From assembly GCA_004026145.2 (NCBI GenBank), contig CP034993.1:5698465-5762464 (forward strand): DNA of 64,000 bases. Direction: 5' to 3'. The DNA is from Takifugu bimaculatus. Lineage: Eukaryota; Chordata; Actinopteri; Tetraodontiformes; Tetraodontidae. Within the stretch, counting starts at the first letter, position 1. Every line of letters begins with the position of its first letter. The position numbers and the translations under genes were made by a program. This document shows positions 51,888 through 64,000 of this stretch, one piece after another. Below the pieces are notes generated by a model. It was not told the DNA's origin. It saw only the letters and a list, made by a program, of their open reading frames with translations, and did no database searches.

Positions 51888-52894
51888 TAGCGTCTTATAC
51901 AATCAAAATTGTTTCAAGGCGCTTTCCAGAAACCCAGGGCCTGACCCCAGACAAGCAACAGTGGCAAGGAAAAACTCCCCTTTAACAGGAAGAAACCTTG
52001 AGCAGGACCAGGCTCATGTAGGGGGACCCTCCTGCTGATGGCCGGCTGGGTAAAGAGAGAGGAGAAGGGGGAGGACAGGTAGAAGATAGGATAGGTAGGA
52101 GAGGAGAGGAGAGGAGAGGAGAGGAGAGGAAAGGAGAGGAGAGGGGAGGGGTAGAGGAGAGGAGAAGTAGAGTGAAGGGGAGGTAGAGGAGAAAGAGAAG
52201 GAGGAGGAGGGGAAAGAGGAGAGGAAGGGAGAGGAGAGGGAGAGGGAGAGGAAAAGGAGAAGGAGGGGGAGAGGAGAGGAGAGGAGGGGAGGGGGAGAGG
52301 AGAGGAGAGGAGAGGAGAGGAGAGGCACAGAGCACAGAAACACACACAAAAAATATGATATACAGTACAATCACTTCAGCGGGGCCGGAGGTCATTATGC
52401 AGCTCCGAGGGCGGCGATACCTGTAAATAAATAGAGGGGGGGGGGGGGGGGGGGGAGCAGAAAAACTACACAAGAACTAGTCTGCTTGATGAGGAGAGGA
52501 AAGGAGAGGAGAGGAAACCATGACCCAGTGGAATGACAGAGGCCTGTCAGGTGATCATGTTTCCGGACCCTGGCAGCCTTGGCCTATAACAGCATAGCTA
52601 AGATGTGACCTAACGATTAGACGACCCCCTAAGTATGATAATTTGTCTGTCTATGATAGTAACTGGAACTACTGAAATAGTAACAATAAGCTTTTTCAGA
52701 GAGGTAGGTTTTAAGTCTGATCTTAAAAGTAGCGATGGAGTCAGCCTCCCGTACCTGGACAGGGAGCTGGTTCCATAGCAGGGGGGCCTGGTAGCTAAAT
52801 GCTCGGCCCCCCATTCTACTCCTAGAAACTCTGGGAACCACAAGTAGACCAGCATTCTGAGAGCGGAGCGGTCTATTGGGCTGATAAGGTATCA
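51857..52894 (-). mobile_element. CR1/L2-like LINE 3' fragment (copy C)
   Basis: Contains the C-terminal RT block (frames 52610-52895) and a 3' UTR with long imperfect (GGAGA)n arrays (about 52095-52326 and 52493-52516), a poly-G run at 52435-52455, and the terminal tail at 51857-52035. The Pro/Ser/Leu frames at 51914-52473 are read through the purine array and are not genes. Confidence 0.8.
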
Positions 52895-53459
52895 CTGTAA
52901 AAAATGGTGTAATTTAATATCTAAATATATATTTCCAGTTCATCATGAAAAGTATCCATGGAAGAAGCCGACCTCCAGGTCATGGTCCAAATCTGATGGG
53001 TGTATGATGATCAGGGCTCTTCCATCATGAACTGAGACGCAGTGTTTAGGGACCATGGCAAGACCCTAGAAGCTTCTGGAAGTAATTCCAGTATTCTGTT
53101 ACAAATAAAAATCACACAGTTTTTTTAATTCAGAATTGATTTTGGTCTATTTCTACCGAACAGCGCGACAAACGTGCAAGTAAAGAAAGTTTCCTCAACG
53201 TTCATCATAAGAGCTGATTTTCATGTTTGAGTAGTATTGGTACCAGTCGGTATGTTCGTCTCCACCGTCTGAGTGTCTTCAGGGCATAATATCAATGCAT
53301 TTTTTTTCCAGGAAGACACATTTACAGTAAAGTACTCCAGCCTGTAGAATGAGTCCGATTCGTCCGCTTCTTTGAACATGTCAGGCATGGAAAACTCAAA
53401 CAATAAAACCATGTCATGGTGAACACATTCAAAAGATAATGGATTTGTGATCTTGACCT
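52895..53459. other. Intergenic DNA, nothing recognised
   Basis: No exon or named repeat. The minus frame at 53221-53412 has no recognisable domain. Confidence 0.35.
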
Positions 53460-53975
53460 ACCGGAGGGACATGCCCTGAACACCTCACCAGGGAGGCCTC
53501 CAGGGGGTATCCTAACTAGATGCCCAAGCCACCTCATCTGGCTCCTCTCAACGTGGAGGAGCAGCGGCTCTACTCCGAGCTCCTCCCGGACGGCAGAGCT
53601 TCTCACCCCATCTCTAAGGGAGAGCCCAGCCACCCTACGGAGGAAGCTCATTTCAGCCGCTTGTACCCGTGATCTTGTTCTTTCGGCCATTACCCAAAGC
53701 TCATGACCATAGGTGAGGGTAGGAACGAAGATCGACCGGTAAATTGAGAGCTTCGCCTTTCGGCTCAGCTCTCTCTTCACCACTACGGACCAGTGCAGAG
53801 TCCGCATTACTGCGGACGCCGCACCGATCCGCCTGTCGATCTCCTGCTCCATTCTTCCCTCACTCGTGAACAAGACCCCGAGGTACTTAAACTCCTCCAC
53901 TTGGGGCAGGATCTCCTCCTTGACCATTGTGACCATTATTTGATTTTCCTGTTGAACGACATGACCCACACTTAC
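53460..53975 (-). mobile_element. Non-LTR retrotransposon RT C-terminal fragment
   Basis: Frame 53322-53969 carries VEEFKYLGVLFTSEGRMEQE, IDRRIGAASAVMRTL, FVPTLTYGHELWVM and MSFLRRVAGLSLRDG, then the C-terminal QMRWLGHLVRIPPGGLPGE. This is a common fish LINE family, also present decayed at 10012-10690. The 5' parts are missing. Confidence 0.8.
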
Positions 53976-54380
53976 ACATGAAAAAAGAAAAATGTTAATT
54001 TAATTTTAAAGGTTTAACATAAAGTTCCAATGAAAGGGATTTCTCCAACTACATACGTTCTCAATCGGGTTAAAACCAAATTCAAACTAAGAAAAGTAAC
54101 CAGTTATTACTAAATTGACTGTCTTGTTTCCTAATTTTTCCATGTCAATTGTCATCAATAAAACACAAATAAAACTCTCCAAAGACTCTTCTGATTACTC
54201 CTTTTACCGAGGCCTTTTCCGTCCGTCTAAACTGATTTAATGTGTCATCTGCGGGCCTCCGACAGCACAGTGGTGTACAGTCCAAGTCCCGTCCTGGGTT
54301 TGCCTTTGGAAGTCCATCAAACTGATCCGAAACACATCCAGTGACAAAGTCCTCATGTCTCTGATTTCCCAGAAGGGCCA

Positions 54381-56176
54381 CTACTGCGCCAGGAAGTGTA
54401 CAGAAGTGCGTGCAGGACTCGGGACACTGGGTGGGTACTTGGACTGTGTCTTTGCCTGGTTTTCTTTCATCTGGTGAATATGGCTGTCTAACCTCTGGAG
54501 TAGTTTTGTGGACCGCTGGTTCTCCTCCTCCAGAAAACAACAAACCATACGGTCGGCAAGCGAGACCAAGCAACTCTGCTGAGGGAAAGATGACCACAAA
54601 ACAAAAGGAAATATCACCCTAAGTACACCTCTAGAATTCTAAAGAGAAGATTATTTACCACTGGGGAAGGAGATGGTGCCTCTTTTACTTGAAATGCTAA
54701 AACCGTAGATTCTTTTGAGGTGCAGTTTCCTCTGCTTGCAGCAGACTCAGCTGCAGAGTTCCTGACAGGGAATGGAGAGCCACTAGAAAAGGAGGGGGAC
54801 AAGGACAGCAGAGATGACAAGCAGCCATTGCCTTGGGCCAGACTGAAAAGGTTCTCCTCTGAGCCAGAGGCCATGATGCGACACTGTTTAAGAAGCCTCT
54901 GAATTGCTTCTTCAGAGGCAGTTGTTAATTGCGAGCCATCCCATTCTTTGTTATGTCTGGTACCTACACAGCTGGAGACAAAGCAGAAGGAGACACATTG
55001 TGTTAAGAACATAGTGCACACATGTCTTGCATGCATAGTGCCTGCTACCTGTCCTGAGCCAGCTGGGAGTGGCTGGTCATGGTGCAACTGTGCTGAGCTT
55101 GCTGATTTGTGCATTTCAAGCTTAAGTCCTTCCATTGGAATAGGGAAAGAGAGAAGAGATCAAATCAGAATGAAACAGAAACCAAAACAGAAAGCAAGCA
55201 ATTTTGGTTTTGTTCCTGCCATTAGTCTGACATCCTCCTTTCGTGTGCTCGATTTGCTTCAGGTCACAATCCAGAGATTAAGTAAGACTATTTTCAGAAC
55301 AATCAAGGACAGAAACATGGAATTACTTTACCTCAGCCTTTTTAAAGTGTCCAGTCTTGTTGGAACACTCTGCTGCGAGTCCATGCCTGGTCTCCTTAAG
55401 CTGTTTGTGCTGAAGTTTGTGATAACCTCTCTTTAATTTATCAAACTGCAAGAAATTGATATCTTCAGATTATGAATGAAACTAACATGCACATGGAATT
55501 ATAACGTCCAGCCTGATTCATGACGTGAACTAGAGTGCAAAGAGCGATTTATAAATGAGATTTTGCAGCTTCCCATGAATGTGGCTGTCATATAAGATAT
55601 CCGACGGATCTAAACACTCTAGTGCAGCATGTCTTCAGCACCTCTTCACTGATGTCGAGGAGGCGTCGCTCATACTCGAAAAGCAACCCTTGCTGTTGCT
55701 CCAGCCGCTTGCACAGCGATCTGACCTAAACACAGTAAGAATGACCAAAATGGTTTTTACACACAACTTCTATCATCACGCAGCACTGAATGTTGGACAA
55801 TTCAAAGCTCTTCTCGGTTGAAGCATCAGCTGCACCTCCAGGTCCCTTTGCTCCATTAGATTTCGGGAAATCATCAACTCTTCTTCCCTCCGTTTGAGCC
55901 GGTTCTGAACGAGCTGCAGCTCCATTTCCCAATCTCGCTTTTGTTGCTGGATTATCAGGTCAATTTGTCTCATAAGATCCTGAAGCTCCGGCTCACAAGA
56001 AGAAAGGACAGAGCTGGAAACCCAGTACAAACCACCGACTCAAGTCAAGCAGTTTTAGCTAACTTAGCACCGCGATGCAAGAATATTCAAAAGTTAGCGC
56101 AAAATTACACCTTTCCCAAATTCAAATTACTATACCTTGGGTCGATATTTAGCTGAGAAAGTTGAAGGACCTCCAT
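54381..56176 (-). CDS. cep63: Short CEP63-family centrosomal protein
   Basis: CEP63 acts with CEP152 in centriole duplication. Seven minus-strand exons (56136-56176, 55836-56013, 55642-55725, 55332-55445, 55049-55128, 54659-54971, 54381-54578) all join in phase, giving 335 codons. The N-terminus SSCEPELQDLMRQIDLIIQQ, then KRREEELMISRN and FDKLKRGYHKLQHKQLKE, match the CEP63/DEUP1 head. The last exon has FLEEENQRSTKLLQRLDSHI, the conserved C-terminus. Human CEP63 has about 700 residues, so most of the central coiled coil is missing here and is replaced by a Ser/Leu-rich segment. DEUP1 is the alternative, but slco2a1 next door favours cep63. Exons 5-6 are the least certain. Confidence 0.75.
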
Positions 56177-56179
56177 CTC

Positions 56180-56830
56180 GTTGAAATCAATAGTGGCAGG
56201 ACAACATAGATGAAGACGTGCTAGCTCCGAACAGCTGGAACACCAACCTTTCTTAACAGTAATACTGCCCGTCTATACGAGGTAATACAGTAAACGTTTG
56301 CTGCGAGTCGAAATCCTACTGCGTGTCTATACAAGGAATTACAATGAAGTTAGCGCATGTAATCTTTTAAATGCAGTGGATGCAAATTTAAATTCAAAAT
56401 ATATATCACCATTCACGTTTTGTCACAGAGTGCACAAGTGCATACAATATATTTTATCGAATCTTAAAACAATTTTTTGTTGCCAAGATTTATCGGCTTT
56501 ATTTTAAACGGTATCGAGGTTTGTGATATCTAGTACTCGTTCCAGTGTCATTTCGAATGCTTGTGCCACCCAGTGTTTCTTATTTGAAATGGGTATATAC
56601 ATTCGAACCAAACGCATTTTATTTGCGTTGTGTTTTATGTACGAAATATTTTATTTTTTGATGTTCTTCGGTAAGTACAGCTGCATCTAGTATTAAGTCA
56701 TTAATACAGAAACAATGACCGATGGAAATAACTCACATATCACTTTTTTATTTTTTTTAAAATACATGTTTTTTCCCCGTGTGACGGAGTGTAGTCTTCT
56801 TTTTAACACTAAAGGAATTCTCCTGTGCTC
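56180..56830. other. Intergenic DNA between cep63 and tRNA-Pro
   Basis: AT-rich; includes the cep63 upstream region. No exon or repeat recognised. Confidence 0.4.
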
Positions 56831-56834
56831 GTAA

Positions 56835-56906
56835 GGCTCGTTGGTCTAGGGGTATGATTCTCGCTTCGGGTGCGAGAGGTCCCGGGTTCAAATCCCGGAC
56901 GAGCCC
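56835..56906 (+). tRNA. tRNA-Pro (anticodon CGG)
   Basis: A 72-nt cloverleaf. The acceptor stem GGCTCGT pairs with ACGAGCC, with discriminator C. The A box lies in TTGGTCTAGGGG. The anticodon stem CTCGC/GCGAG closes loop TTCGGGT with anticodon CGG at 56867-56869. The T arm contains GGTTCAAATCC (B box). All stems are intact, so it is probably functional. No CCA is encoded, as usual in eukaryotes. Confidence 0.97.
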
Positions 56907-57102
56907 TCTCTATTTCGACCTTATTGACTCATTCCTTGATTTGGTCAACTTCTTTTACTCTTAGTTCTACCTGCCCGTGTTTATGCTCATAGATTCTCTT
57001 TGGTTCAGTTCTATATCGTTTAGTACACAAACAAACATCAATTGTACACACACGTACGTGTATGTATATAAATGCACAGATCTGCAGGTCAACATTACTA
57101 GT

Positions 57103-57256
<154 letters not shown>

Positions 57257-57466
57257 CCTTAAAGTCAAATTCTATTTGATATATTTTTTTTTTTACTAAG
57301 AATATAGAACATATTTTTCAACACTAGTGGTACAAAAAATTAATTCTGAAATTCTGTAATGTACACATTAACACTTCTGTGACAGACACAAGTAACCTGA
57401 AGGGGTGAAAGAATACTTCTGATATATAAAGACTGGTGGCAATCTTCTCCACGTTTCAATTATTCT

Positions 57467-58610
57467 TTAGATTGGATCACAGTGGTCCTTCTCCAGACAG
57501 TACTCTTGTGTCCTCTGTGCCTTCCAGCCGAGAATCATCAGAAGGATAATGCCCATGACTTTATAACTCATTTGCAAGCCGATGTACCTGCAGGGTCATA
57601 AAAACAAAGACTAAAAATTGTAGTATGTGCCAATAGTATGTGTATGTGTGTTGATTCATTTTCAACCTGTTCCTCAGGAGGATGTTGTCATAGTAACCAC
57701 AGCTAAAGTTCTTTCCACAAATTTGTTTCCACCAAATGCATGATTTATCGATTGCCATCCCAAAGAGAGCAGGGGCAGGTAACCACGCTGAACCACCGGA
57801 TAAAAATGCAGAGTATGTTTGATTACGACATTTGAATATGTACTTAATATTCTTTACATTTTCAAGAAATTTCAAAAAATGCAAAACAACATATTTATTC
57901 CATCTTACCCAACAGTCTCATGAGTAAAAACTGAATTCCAATGGCAAAGGATTTCTCCTCTGAGGCAACTGACCTGAAGGAAAAGAAAAACATGTTGTTA
58001 CTATATGAGGTATAGTACTATAATAAGAGTGGTAGCGACATTTTATCGATATTAGAGCAACACTTTTAAAATAATGTATATACATGTGCATGATCATTCT
58101 TACCTTAGAACCATCATGTACAGGGGATTGTGAGTGATGGAGGCGATCAGTGCTGCCAGAGAGATGACAAGGATGGCAGGAACAAGGAAATGTGGGCAGC
58201 TGTTTGGACATGGACCTGGTTGAGCATGACTCTGGTTCCCGGGTATACACATGCACTGAGTGTATAGCTGCACCAATCAAGAAATTACATGTTGAGCTCA
58301 CTTTAACAACCAGGGTTTCATTAGAACTGCTTAATATTGCAGTTGTATAAACTTTATTTGGACTCAAAAAACCAAGACCTGAAACCTCCAGGGTTGTCCT
58401 GGGAGATTGCAGGTATGTGAAGAAACTCACCTGAACCCTGTAAGTGTTGTTGAGGTCTTTGGTGAAATTGGTGCAGCCTGCATGACAAGGCGAAATATAC
58501 TCGACAGCATCAGAGCCACACACAGGGTTGAAAGCACTGCTAACACAGGAGCAGTTTGTGTAGCACAGGGACCTGCAGGGGACACCAACAAGAGATTCCC
58601 CTTTTAGTTT

Positions 58611-58678
<68 letters not shown>

Positions 58679-60876
58679 TTTGTATAGCATCTTTTACAAT
58701 CAAAATTGTTTCAAGGCGCTTTACAGAATCCCAGGGCCTGACCCCAAACAGGGGGACCCTCCTGCTGATAGCCGGCTGGGTAGAGAGAGAGGAGAGAATA
58801 GGTAGGAGAGGAGAGGTAGAGGAGAGAATAGGCATAGGTGAAAATACATACATTACATACATTACATACATTATATTAAGTAAATTAAGGGTCGGAGGTC
58901 AGTATGCAGCTCTGAAGGCGGCGATACCTGTAGAAGGGAGGGAGGACTACACAAGAAATAACATCACTAGTCTACTTGGTGAGGAGGAGAGGAGAGGAGA
59001 GGAGAGGAGAGGAGAGGAGAGGAGAGGAGAGGAGAGGAGAGGAGAGGAGAGGAGAGGAGAGGAGACCATTTCCAAGTGGGGTGACAGAGGCCTGTCAGGT
59101 GATCATGTTTCTGGACCCCGGCAGACTCAGCCTATAGCAGCATAACTAAGTTGTTAACCTAATGATTAGACGACCCTCTAAGTATGATAATTTGTCTGTC
59201 TATGATAGTAACTGGAACGACAGAATTAGTGACAATAAGCTTTTTCAAAGAGGTAGGTTTTAAGCCTAATCTTAAAAGTAGAGATGGCGTCAGCCTCCCG
59301 TACCTGGACAGGGAGCTGGTTCCACAGCAGGGGGGCCTGGTAGCTAAATGCTCGGCCCCCCAGTCTAGAGACTCTGCGGACCATGAGTAGACCAGCATTC
59401 TGAGAGCGGAGCGGTCTATTGGGCTGGTAAGGTGTCACTAGCTCCTCCAGGTAGGATGGAGCTAGGCCTCTGAGGACCTTATAGGTCAGAAGAAGAATTT
59501 TAAAAACTATTCTAAATTTAATGGGCAGCCAATGAAAAGACACCAGTACAGGAGTTATGTGATCTCTTTTGTCAATACCTGTCAGAACTCTGGCTGCAGC
59601 ATTTTGGATCAACTGGAGGATTCTTAAAGAAGCCTGGAAGTAACAAATGCATGGACTAACTTTTCAGCATCATGCTGCGTCAGTAGCTTCCTGATCTTTG
59701 CAATGTTCCTCAGGTGAAAAAAGGCACTTCTAGAGACTAATTTAATGTGTGAGTTGAAGAGTCGAACCTTGTGGAACTTCATGGCTAACCCTACTGTATA
59801 AAGAGGGAACACCGTGGACATGAGCAAACTGGTATCTATCTGATAAATACGAAAAACCAAAGTTCTCCAGGATGTCTGAGCTGCGGCCCTGCTGGCTGAG
59901 CAAGTCCTTCTTGATTGAAATGAGGCATAAGTGTTTAACCAATAAGCCAAAGCTAATTTGCTAAACTTCAATAAGCAGCAGGGTTGTGAAGAGCCCTCCA
60001 GCTAGGATGTGACAAATGCAGTCTTTGAGGTGGATGCCCTGAAATAACTCAAACCACTTTAAATCACTCATCTCACACTTACCCTTGCTGTCCAAATTGG
60101 AAATGATTGACCCCTGTGACATTATGTGTCTGACAACCCATGAAGAACAGTGGGACACAGAGCAATGTGGAGGCGGTCAGCACAAGCACAGAGAAGCGTG
60201 GGATGGTCTTCAGGGTCAGACCCACCCGTTTCATGATGACTCCACCCATCAGCATTCCCAAAGCAACAGCTGGCAGATTCAGAGCTCCTGAGAATCACAA
60301 ACAGCTATTGTGAACTTTTAATCTCTAAAATATACTCTTCAGTTGTAGTGCACCCACCTACTAACAGGCTGCTGTAGGCAGTCGAAGCGCTGAACTGCTG
60401 CTCAAGAAATTTGTTCAGAAAGGTAGAAAGACCCGCGATGACTGAGGAGAAGCAGCACTGGGCCAGGACCAGCATTAGGAAGAGAGGGTTTAAAAGGAGG
60501 TGTGACAACATTCTGGGAAACACTGACACACACCCACACAAACACACAGATTATTATTCTGATCCAGATGATCCAGATATTTAACACGTTTCCCTAGGGA
60601 AATAATCCATTTACGTTTCAGGCGATCTAGTAGTGATCGATCCAGCTTCTTGTCATCCATGTCACTTTTATTCCTCATCACCTGTAAAATTCCACACAGT
60701 GACACATTTGTGGTGGAATGGGAAATTTCAGTCAGTAATCATTAAAAAAAAGTTATTCGGGGAACAGAATTTACACCACTCATTTATCAGTATCACACAT
60801 TAGTATCTCATTTTCTGGATTTTTGGACCAACCCTCATACTAAGAGCTTAAAATATTTAAAGTTAGAGTCGGGGGG

Positions 60877-60908
<32 letters not shown>

Positions 60909-63696
60909 ATTTTGGGTGAACTTAACCCTTAAAAGAGTTATTGTAGTTAAAGATGAATTAAAATGGGCTTCCTGCTTTGATCATATTTATTGCTTATCAA
61001 AGCATTCTTAGAACCAACTTCATGCCGCTGTTCTGCAGTTTCTTGGCTTCCATTATGGCTGTAAAACTGGCAGATGTCAATGCATCATTGATCACTGGTT
61101 TTAAACAAATACCATCATAAAAAATGAGAGAAGTGCAGACCGATGTGTACGACTCACGTTATGCTTGGCAGGCATAGTACGAGGGAAGAAAAAATAGGGA
61201 ACAGAGGTGACAAGCAGGAATCCAGTGGTGATGAGAAGGCCCATCCACCATGCACCGACCCAACGAGGATCACCTTGGTGCAACTCTTGTTCAGCTCCTG
61301 TAAAAATGGCAATCAGTGTATATACAGTGTCACCCATACTTAACACACGTCTAAGCGACATCATTACCCAGACCAATTCTGTCCACATCCACATAGAACT
61401 GCAAGACCACAGAGCCCAGCAGGTAGCCAACAGCTGGCCCAAATACAGATACTGAAAAAAGGATGGCTGGAATAAAGGAAGTGGCTGTTACACTTTGTAC
61501 AAAATGAAGTGAAACCTAAAAACACAAAAAACTTTCCAACAGGATTTACAAATTAAATTCACCAATGTAAAGAGCGGAGTTTCCAGGTCCAGCAAAATCA
61601 TCGATGTAGGACAGCCCAAAAGGTTGAATGGGCACCGAACCAACCCCAAACAACAGCTGAGCACTGGCCATGAGTGGCCACAGGTAATGATTTTCAGTCA
61701 AATGTCTGGTCTCCTCTTGGTCACAGCTTGGGTCACTCACATTTATATGAAGGTTGCAAAGGTCCCGGTGGTCTGTTTAATAGTGAGGGGATAAAAGTCA
61801 AATACAACCATTGATTCTTATTAATGTACAATTCCTAAATCTATCAACATGGTACAAACAAGAATAACTGGTTAAATATTATGCTGCACAATGAACTGCT
61901 TTTTGCCTTTAACTTTGTTTTCCATACCTCCAAGCTACTCTGGGAGTCACTGTAACTATATATCTTTCATGATGATTGACCGCTTTCTGACACTGTAACT
62001 TGTCGCATTGTGAAATTTAGGTAAGCCATTTTTGGCGACCTTTGGTGGAAGGACAAATGCTAGGACAGTTCTGGGGCTGCCTGGGGGGTGAAACTACAGC
62101 AGACTTTATTACCTCTGGGATGAGATGGAGGTGAAGTGGAGGCGCATGTTACTGTTTTGTTAAAAGTCCAAAGTGGCATCAAGCAGCAATGATGGTATTT
62201 GGATGAAGATGTTGCTGCAGGACTAATTAGCATTTACTGCAGAGCTCTTGTTATGCTTGCATTTCTCTTACTGTGTAAAACTGAGTCGTATTTATACGGC
62301 TGAGACAGGAAATGAGGTAAGGTCAGCATTGTTGCACTGACAGCCATCAGGAGGCCACCGATTCCAATCAGGCGAGGACGGTGGACTTGGTTTCCAAAGT
62401 AGCTCACAAACACTATGAGCACACTGTTACTGACCTACAAAACAGACAGACAGACAGAGAGACATTTAGAGAGCTTTGCCACAATGATTAGAGTGATCTC
62501 TCACAGTTTAAAAAGAATAAGTCAAATAACTTCAACACAAGCTGAACACACAGCTGATACACCTGCATCCTGTGAAAAAGTTGATTTTTTCCCACTAATT
62601 TAATTCAAAGTGAAACTCATTATATGGATCTGTTACACACAATGAAAGATTTCAAGCCTTCATTTGGTTTAATAAACCTGTATTGTACACCTTATGACAG
62701 CTGCAAAGTTTTCCTGAGCCTTTAACCGTCACGAGGCGACAGCATCATGAGGAAGACTGACTTAAGAGGAGGGTCAGAGAGCAAAGGTTCCTGCTGAAGC
62801 AGTTGCTGTTCTCAGGCTGCTGCATCCAAGCACATCCATGGAAGCAATGAATGGGAGACGGATCCCGACACAGACGGATCCAGGACAGGGACACAACCGT
62901 CTCAGTCCTGGTGTCAACCAGAGACAGTGTCAGAGGCGTCTCACCTGGGCTGAGGACAAAGAGGAAACGAAGGTCCCAAAGTCTGGAGGAAGAGTGGAGA
63001 TGCTGAGAGACCAAAGTGGAGCTGGAGTTTCCAGAGTCACTGATGGTTTTGGGGGTCAGGTCATCTGCTCGTGTTGGTGCTGTGTTTTATCAGGTCAAAG
63101 GTCAGTGCAGCAGCTGCCAGCAGCATTCTGGCTTCCTTCTGCTGAACCTCTTTATGAAGACGCCGAGGTCATCTTCCAGCAGGACTTGGATCCTGCAAAA
63201 CCTGTTTATTGAGCATGATATCCCTGTACTTGGCCAGCAAAGACCCCCAAAATGAAGTCCAAAGAGAGTCTCAGGGGTTTGGTTTAGTCTGGGTGAGCCA
63301 GACAAAGCAATGCAGATGAGCTGGAGGCTGCTAACAAAGCAACCTGGGCGTCCCGAACACCTCAGCAGGCCACAGACTGGCCTCCCAGGCTATAGTAATT
63401 CAAAAACATGGTCTGAGGCCCAATTATTAACTCTATACCTAAACAAAGGTTTGAAGCTGATTTTCTGTAATTCAAAAAAAAATCACGAAGCAATGTTTTA
63501 TGTCATGTAATAATTTTCATGCTAATTGTGTGATAAGAGAGGGGTGTTTCGCCACTACCTCATTGAGGGAGGAAAGAGATCCTGCAGAGTAGCTGCTGAG
63601 GCCATAGCGTCTCTCGATTGTGGTGATGATGCTCTTGAAGTAAGCACTGTACAGCAGCTGAGACAACTGCAGAAGACCATGGCACAGGACGAACAG
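57467..63696 (-). CDS. slco2a1: Prostaglandin transporter (OATP family), first coding exon missing
   Basis: A 12-helix plasma-membrane transporter that takes up prostaglandins. Thirteen minus-strand exons run 63559-63696, 62272-62434, 61563-61772, 61368-61466, 61158-61297, 60615-60681, 60358-60522, 60083-60287, 58431-58572, 58104-58267, 57909-57973, 57667-57787 and 57467-57587. All join in phase to 599 codons plus stop; with a first exon of about 40 codons this equals the human 643. Landmarks are LCHGLLQLSQLLYSAYFKS, VSYFGNQVHRPRLIGIGGL, SVPIQPFGLSYIDDF, VIAGLSTFLNKFLEQQ, a Kazal-like Cys cluster (CSCVSSAFNPVCGSD), THNPLYMMVLRSV and the C-terminal YIGLQMSYKVMG. Phase 0 at 63696 implies an upstream exon; none is visible before 64000. 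A LINE copy fills the intron at 58573-60082. Confidence 0.92.
58613..59790 (-). mobile_element. CR1/L2-like LINE 3' fragment (copy D)
   Basis: Starts at its 3' end with an (AATC)n tract (about 58613-58676), the tandem-repeat tail used by this family. The 3' UTR has a (GGAGA)n array (about 58984-59066). Frames 59226-59612 and 59624-59971 encode QNAAARVLTGIDKRDHITPV and VSRSAFFHLRNIAKIRKLL. It lies inside slco2a1. Confidence 0.8.
60871..60907. repeat. Poly-G tract
   Basis: G-run with one C, in an slco2a1 intron. Other G/C homopolymers lie at 85-104, 42789-42812 and 52435-52455. Confidence 0.8.
62440..63558. other. slco2a1 intron between exons 2 and 3
   Basis: Several frames on both strands but no conserved motif. 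63700-64000 likewise shows no start exon; a short frame ending near 63950 has no similarity that I recognise. Confidence 0.4.
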
Positions 63697-64000
63697 CTAG
63701 CAAAAATCAAAATAAGAGAAACTTTTATTGATTCCACAGTGTGGAAAATACACTGTTGCAGCAGCTCAAAAAGACGTGAAAATAATAGAGACAATATAAA
63801 AAGCAAAGAGTAATAAGAAGCAATCTTGGCACGCCGACGTTGCCGTTTAGATGTGCAGTGTTGAGGTTCGTGCCGAGGTGTATGGTGTTAGTACTGTATG
63901 ATGGTGAGCTCAGGAACAACAGCAGGGCTCCTCCTCACACCTCAGCAGTCTTAGTGTCCATGATGACAGACAATTTGGACAAAGCCCTCCCTAGTCTTAT

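Noticed and set aside
51914..52473. Three overlapping Pro/Ser/Leu-rich minus-strand frames
   Set aside because: They are translations of the (GGAGA)n purine array in a LINE 3' UTR.
54381..56176. Calling the coiled-coil gene deup1
   Set aside because: The C-terminus fits CEP63 at least as well and the neighbour slco2a1 lies near CEP63 in human, not near DEUP1.
62745..63014. 89-codon minus frame inside slco2a1 as a first exon
   Set aside because: It has no OATP motif, and exon 2 (63559-63696) lies upstream of it in the gene, so it is intronic.

Overview
This window is nuclear DNA from a teleost (ray-finned) fish. Genes are split into short exons with GT/AG borders. The proteins are clear vertebrate orthologues. 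The repeats are those typical of teleosts: L2/CR1-like LINE tails, Penelope-like, hAT and Tc1 relics, tRNA-derived SINEs and long microsatellites. The species cannot be named from sequence alone.

Layout: ndufa11 (minus, 1.9-4.2 kb); a diverged cpt2-like paralogue (minus, 7.4-13.6 kb); an almost intact endogenous retrovirus (minus, 13.74-21.67 kb); a LINE fragment (plus, 22.4-23.9 kb); canonical cpt2 (plus, 24.8-27.6 kb); magoh (minus, 28.0-31.9 kb); tmco1 (plus, 35.8-37.9 kb); med8 (plus, 39.3-43.3 kb); dr1 (minus, 46.7-47.4 kb); an rdh8-type retinol dehydrogenase (minus, 48.7-51.6 kb); a short cep63 (minus, 54.4-56.2 kb); tRNA-Pro(CGG) (plus, 56.8 kb); and slco2a1 (minus, 57.5-63.7 kb, first coding exon not found). 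I rebuilt every exon chain by hand; all keep the reading frame and have GT/AG borders. cpt2 beside magoh, and cep63 near slco2a1, match neighbourhoods known from human chromosomes 1p32 and 3q22. The rest of the order looks like a teleost rearrangement.

The most interesting part is 7-28 kb. Two CPT2-family genes lie head to head. The plus copy has every expected active-site residue. The minus copy is an open 668-codon gene that keeps the catalytic His, but all three residues that bind the carnitine carboxylate are replaced (Tyr to Thr, Thr to Leu, Arg to Cys), and its Ser-Thr-Ser motif reads Ser-Ser-Thr. This suggests an acyltransferase that no longer uses carnitine in the usual way. About 100 bp upstream of its start codon sits a very young retrovirus in the same orientation: two 520-bp LTRs differing at two positions, and a 4-bp target duplication. 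It has a tRNA-Leu primer site, gag and pol in one frame separated by a UGA-CUA-G stop, one frameshift in pol, essentially no env, and a repeat array in its leader.

Much of the remaining sequence is intron or intergenic DNA rich in old transposons and simple repeats.
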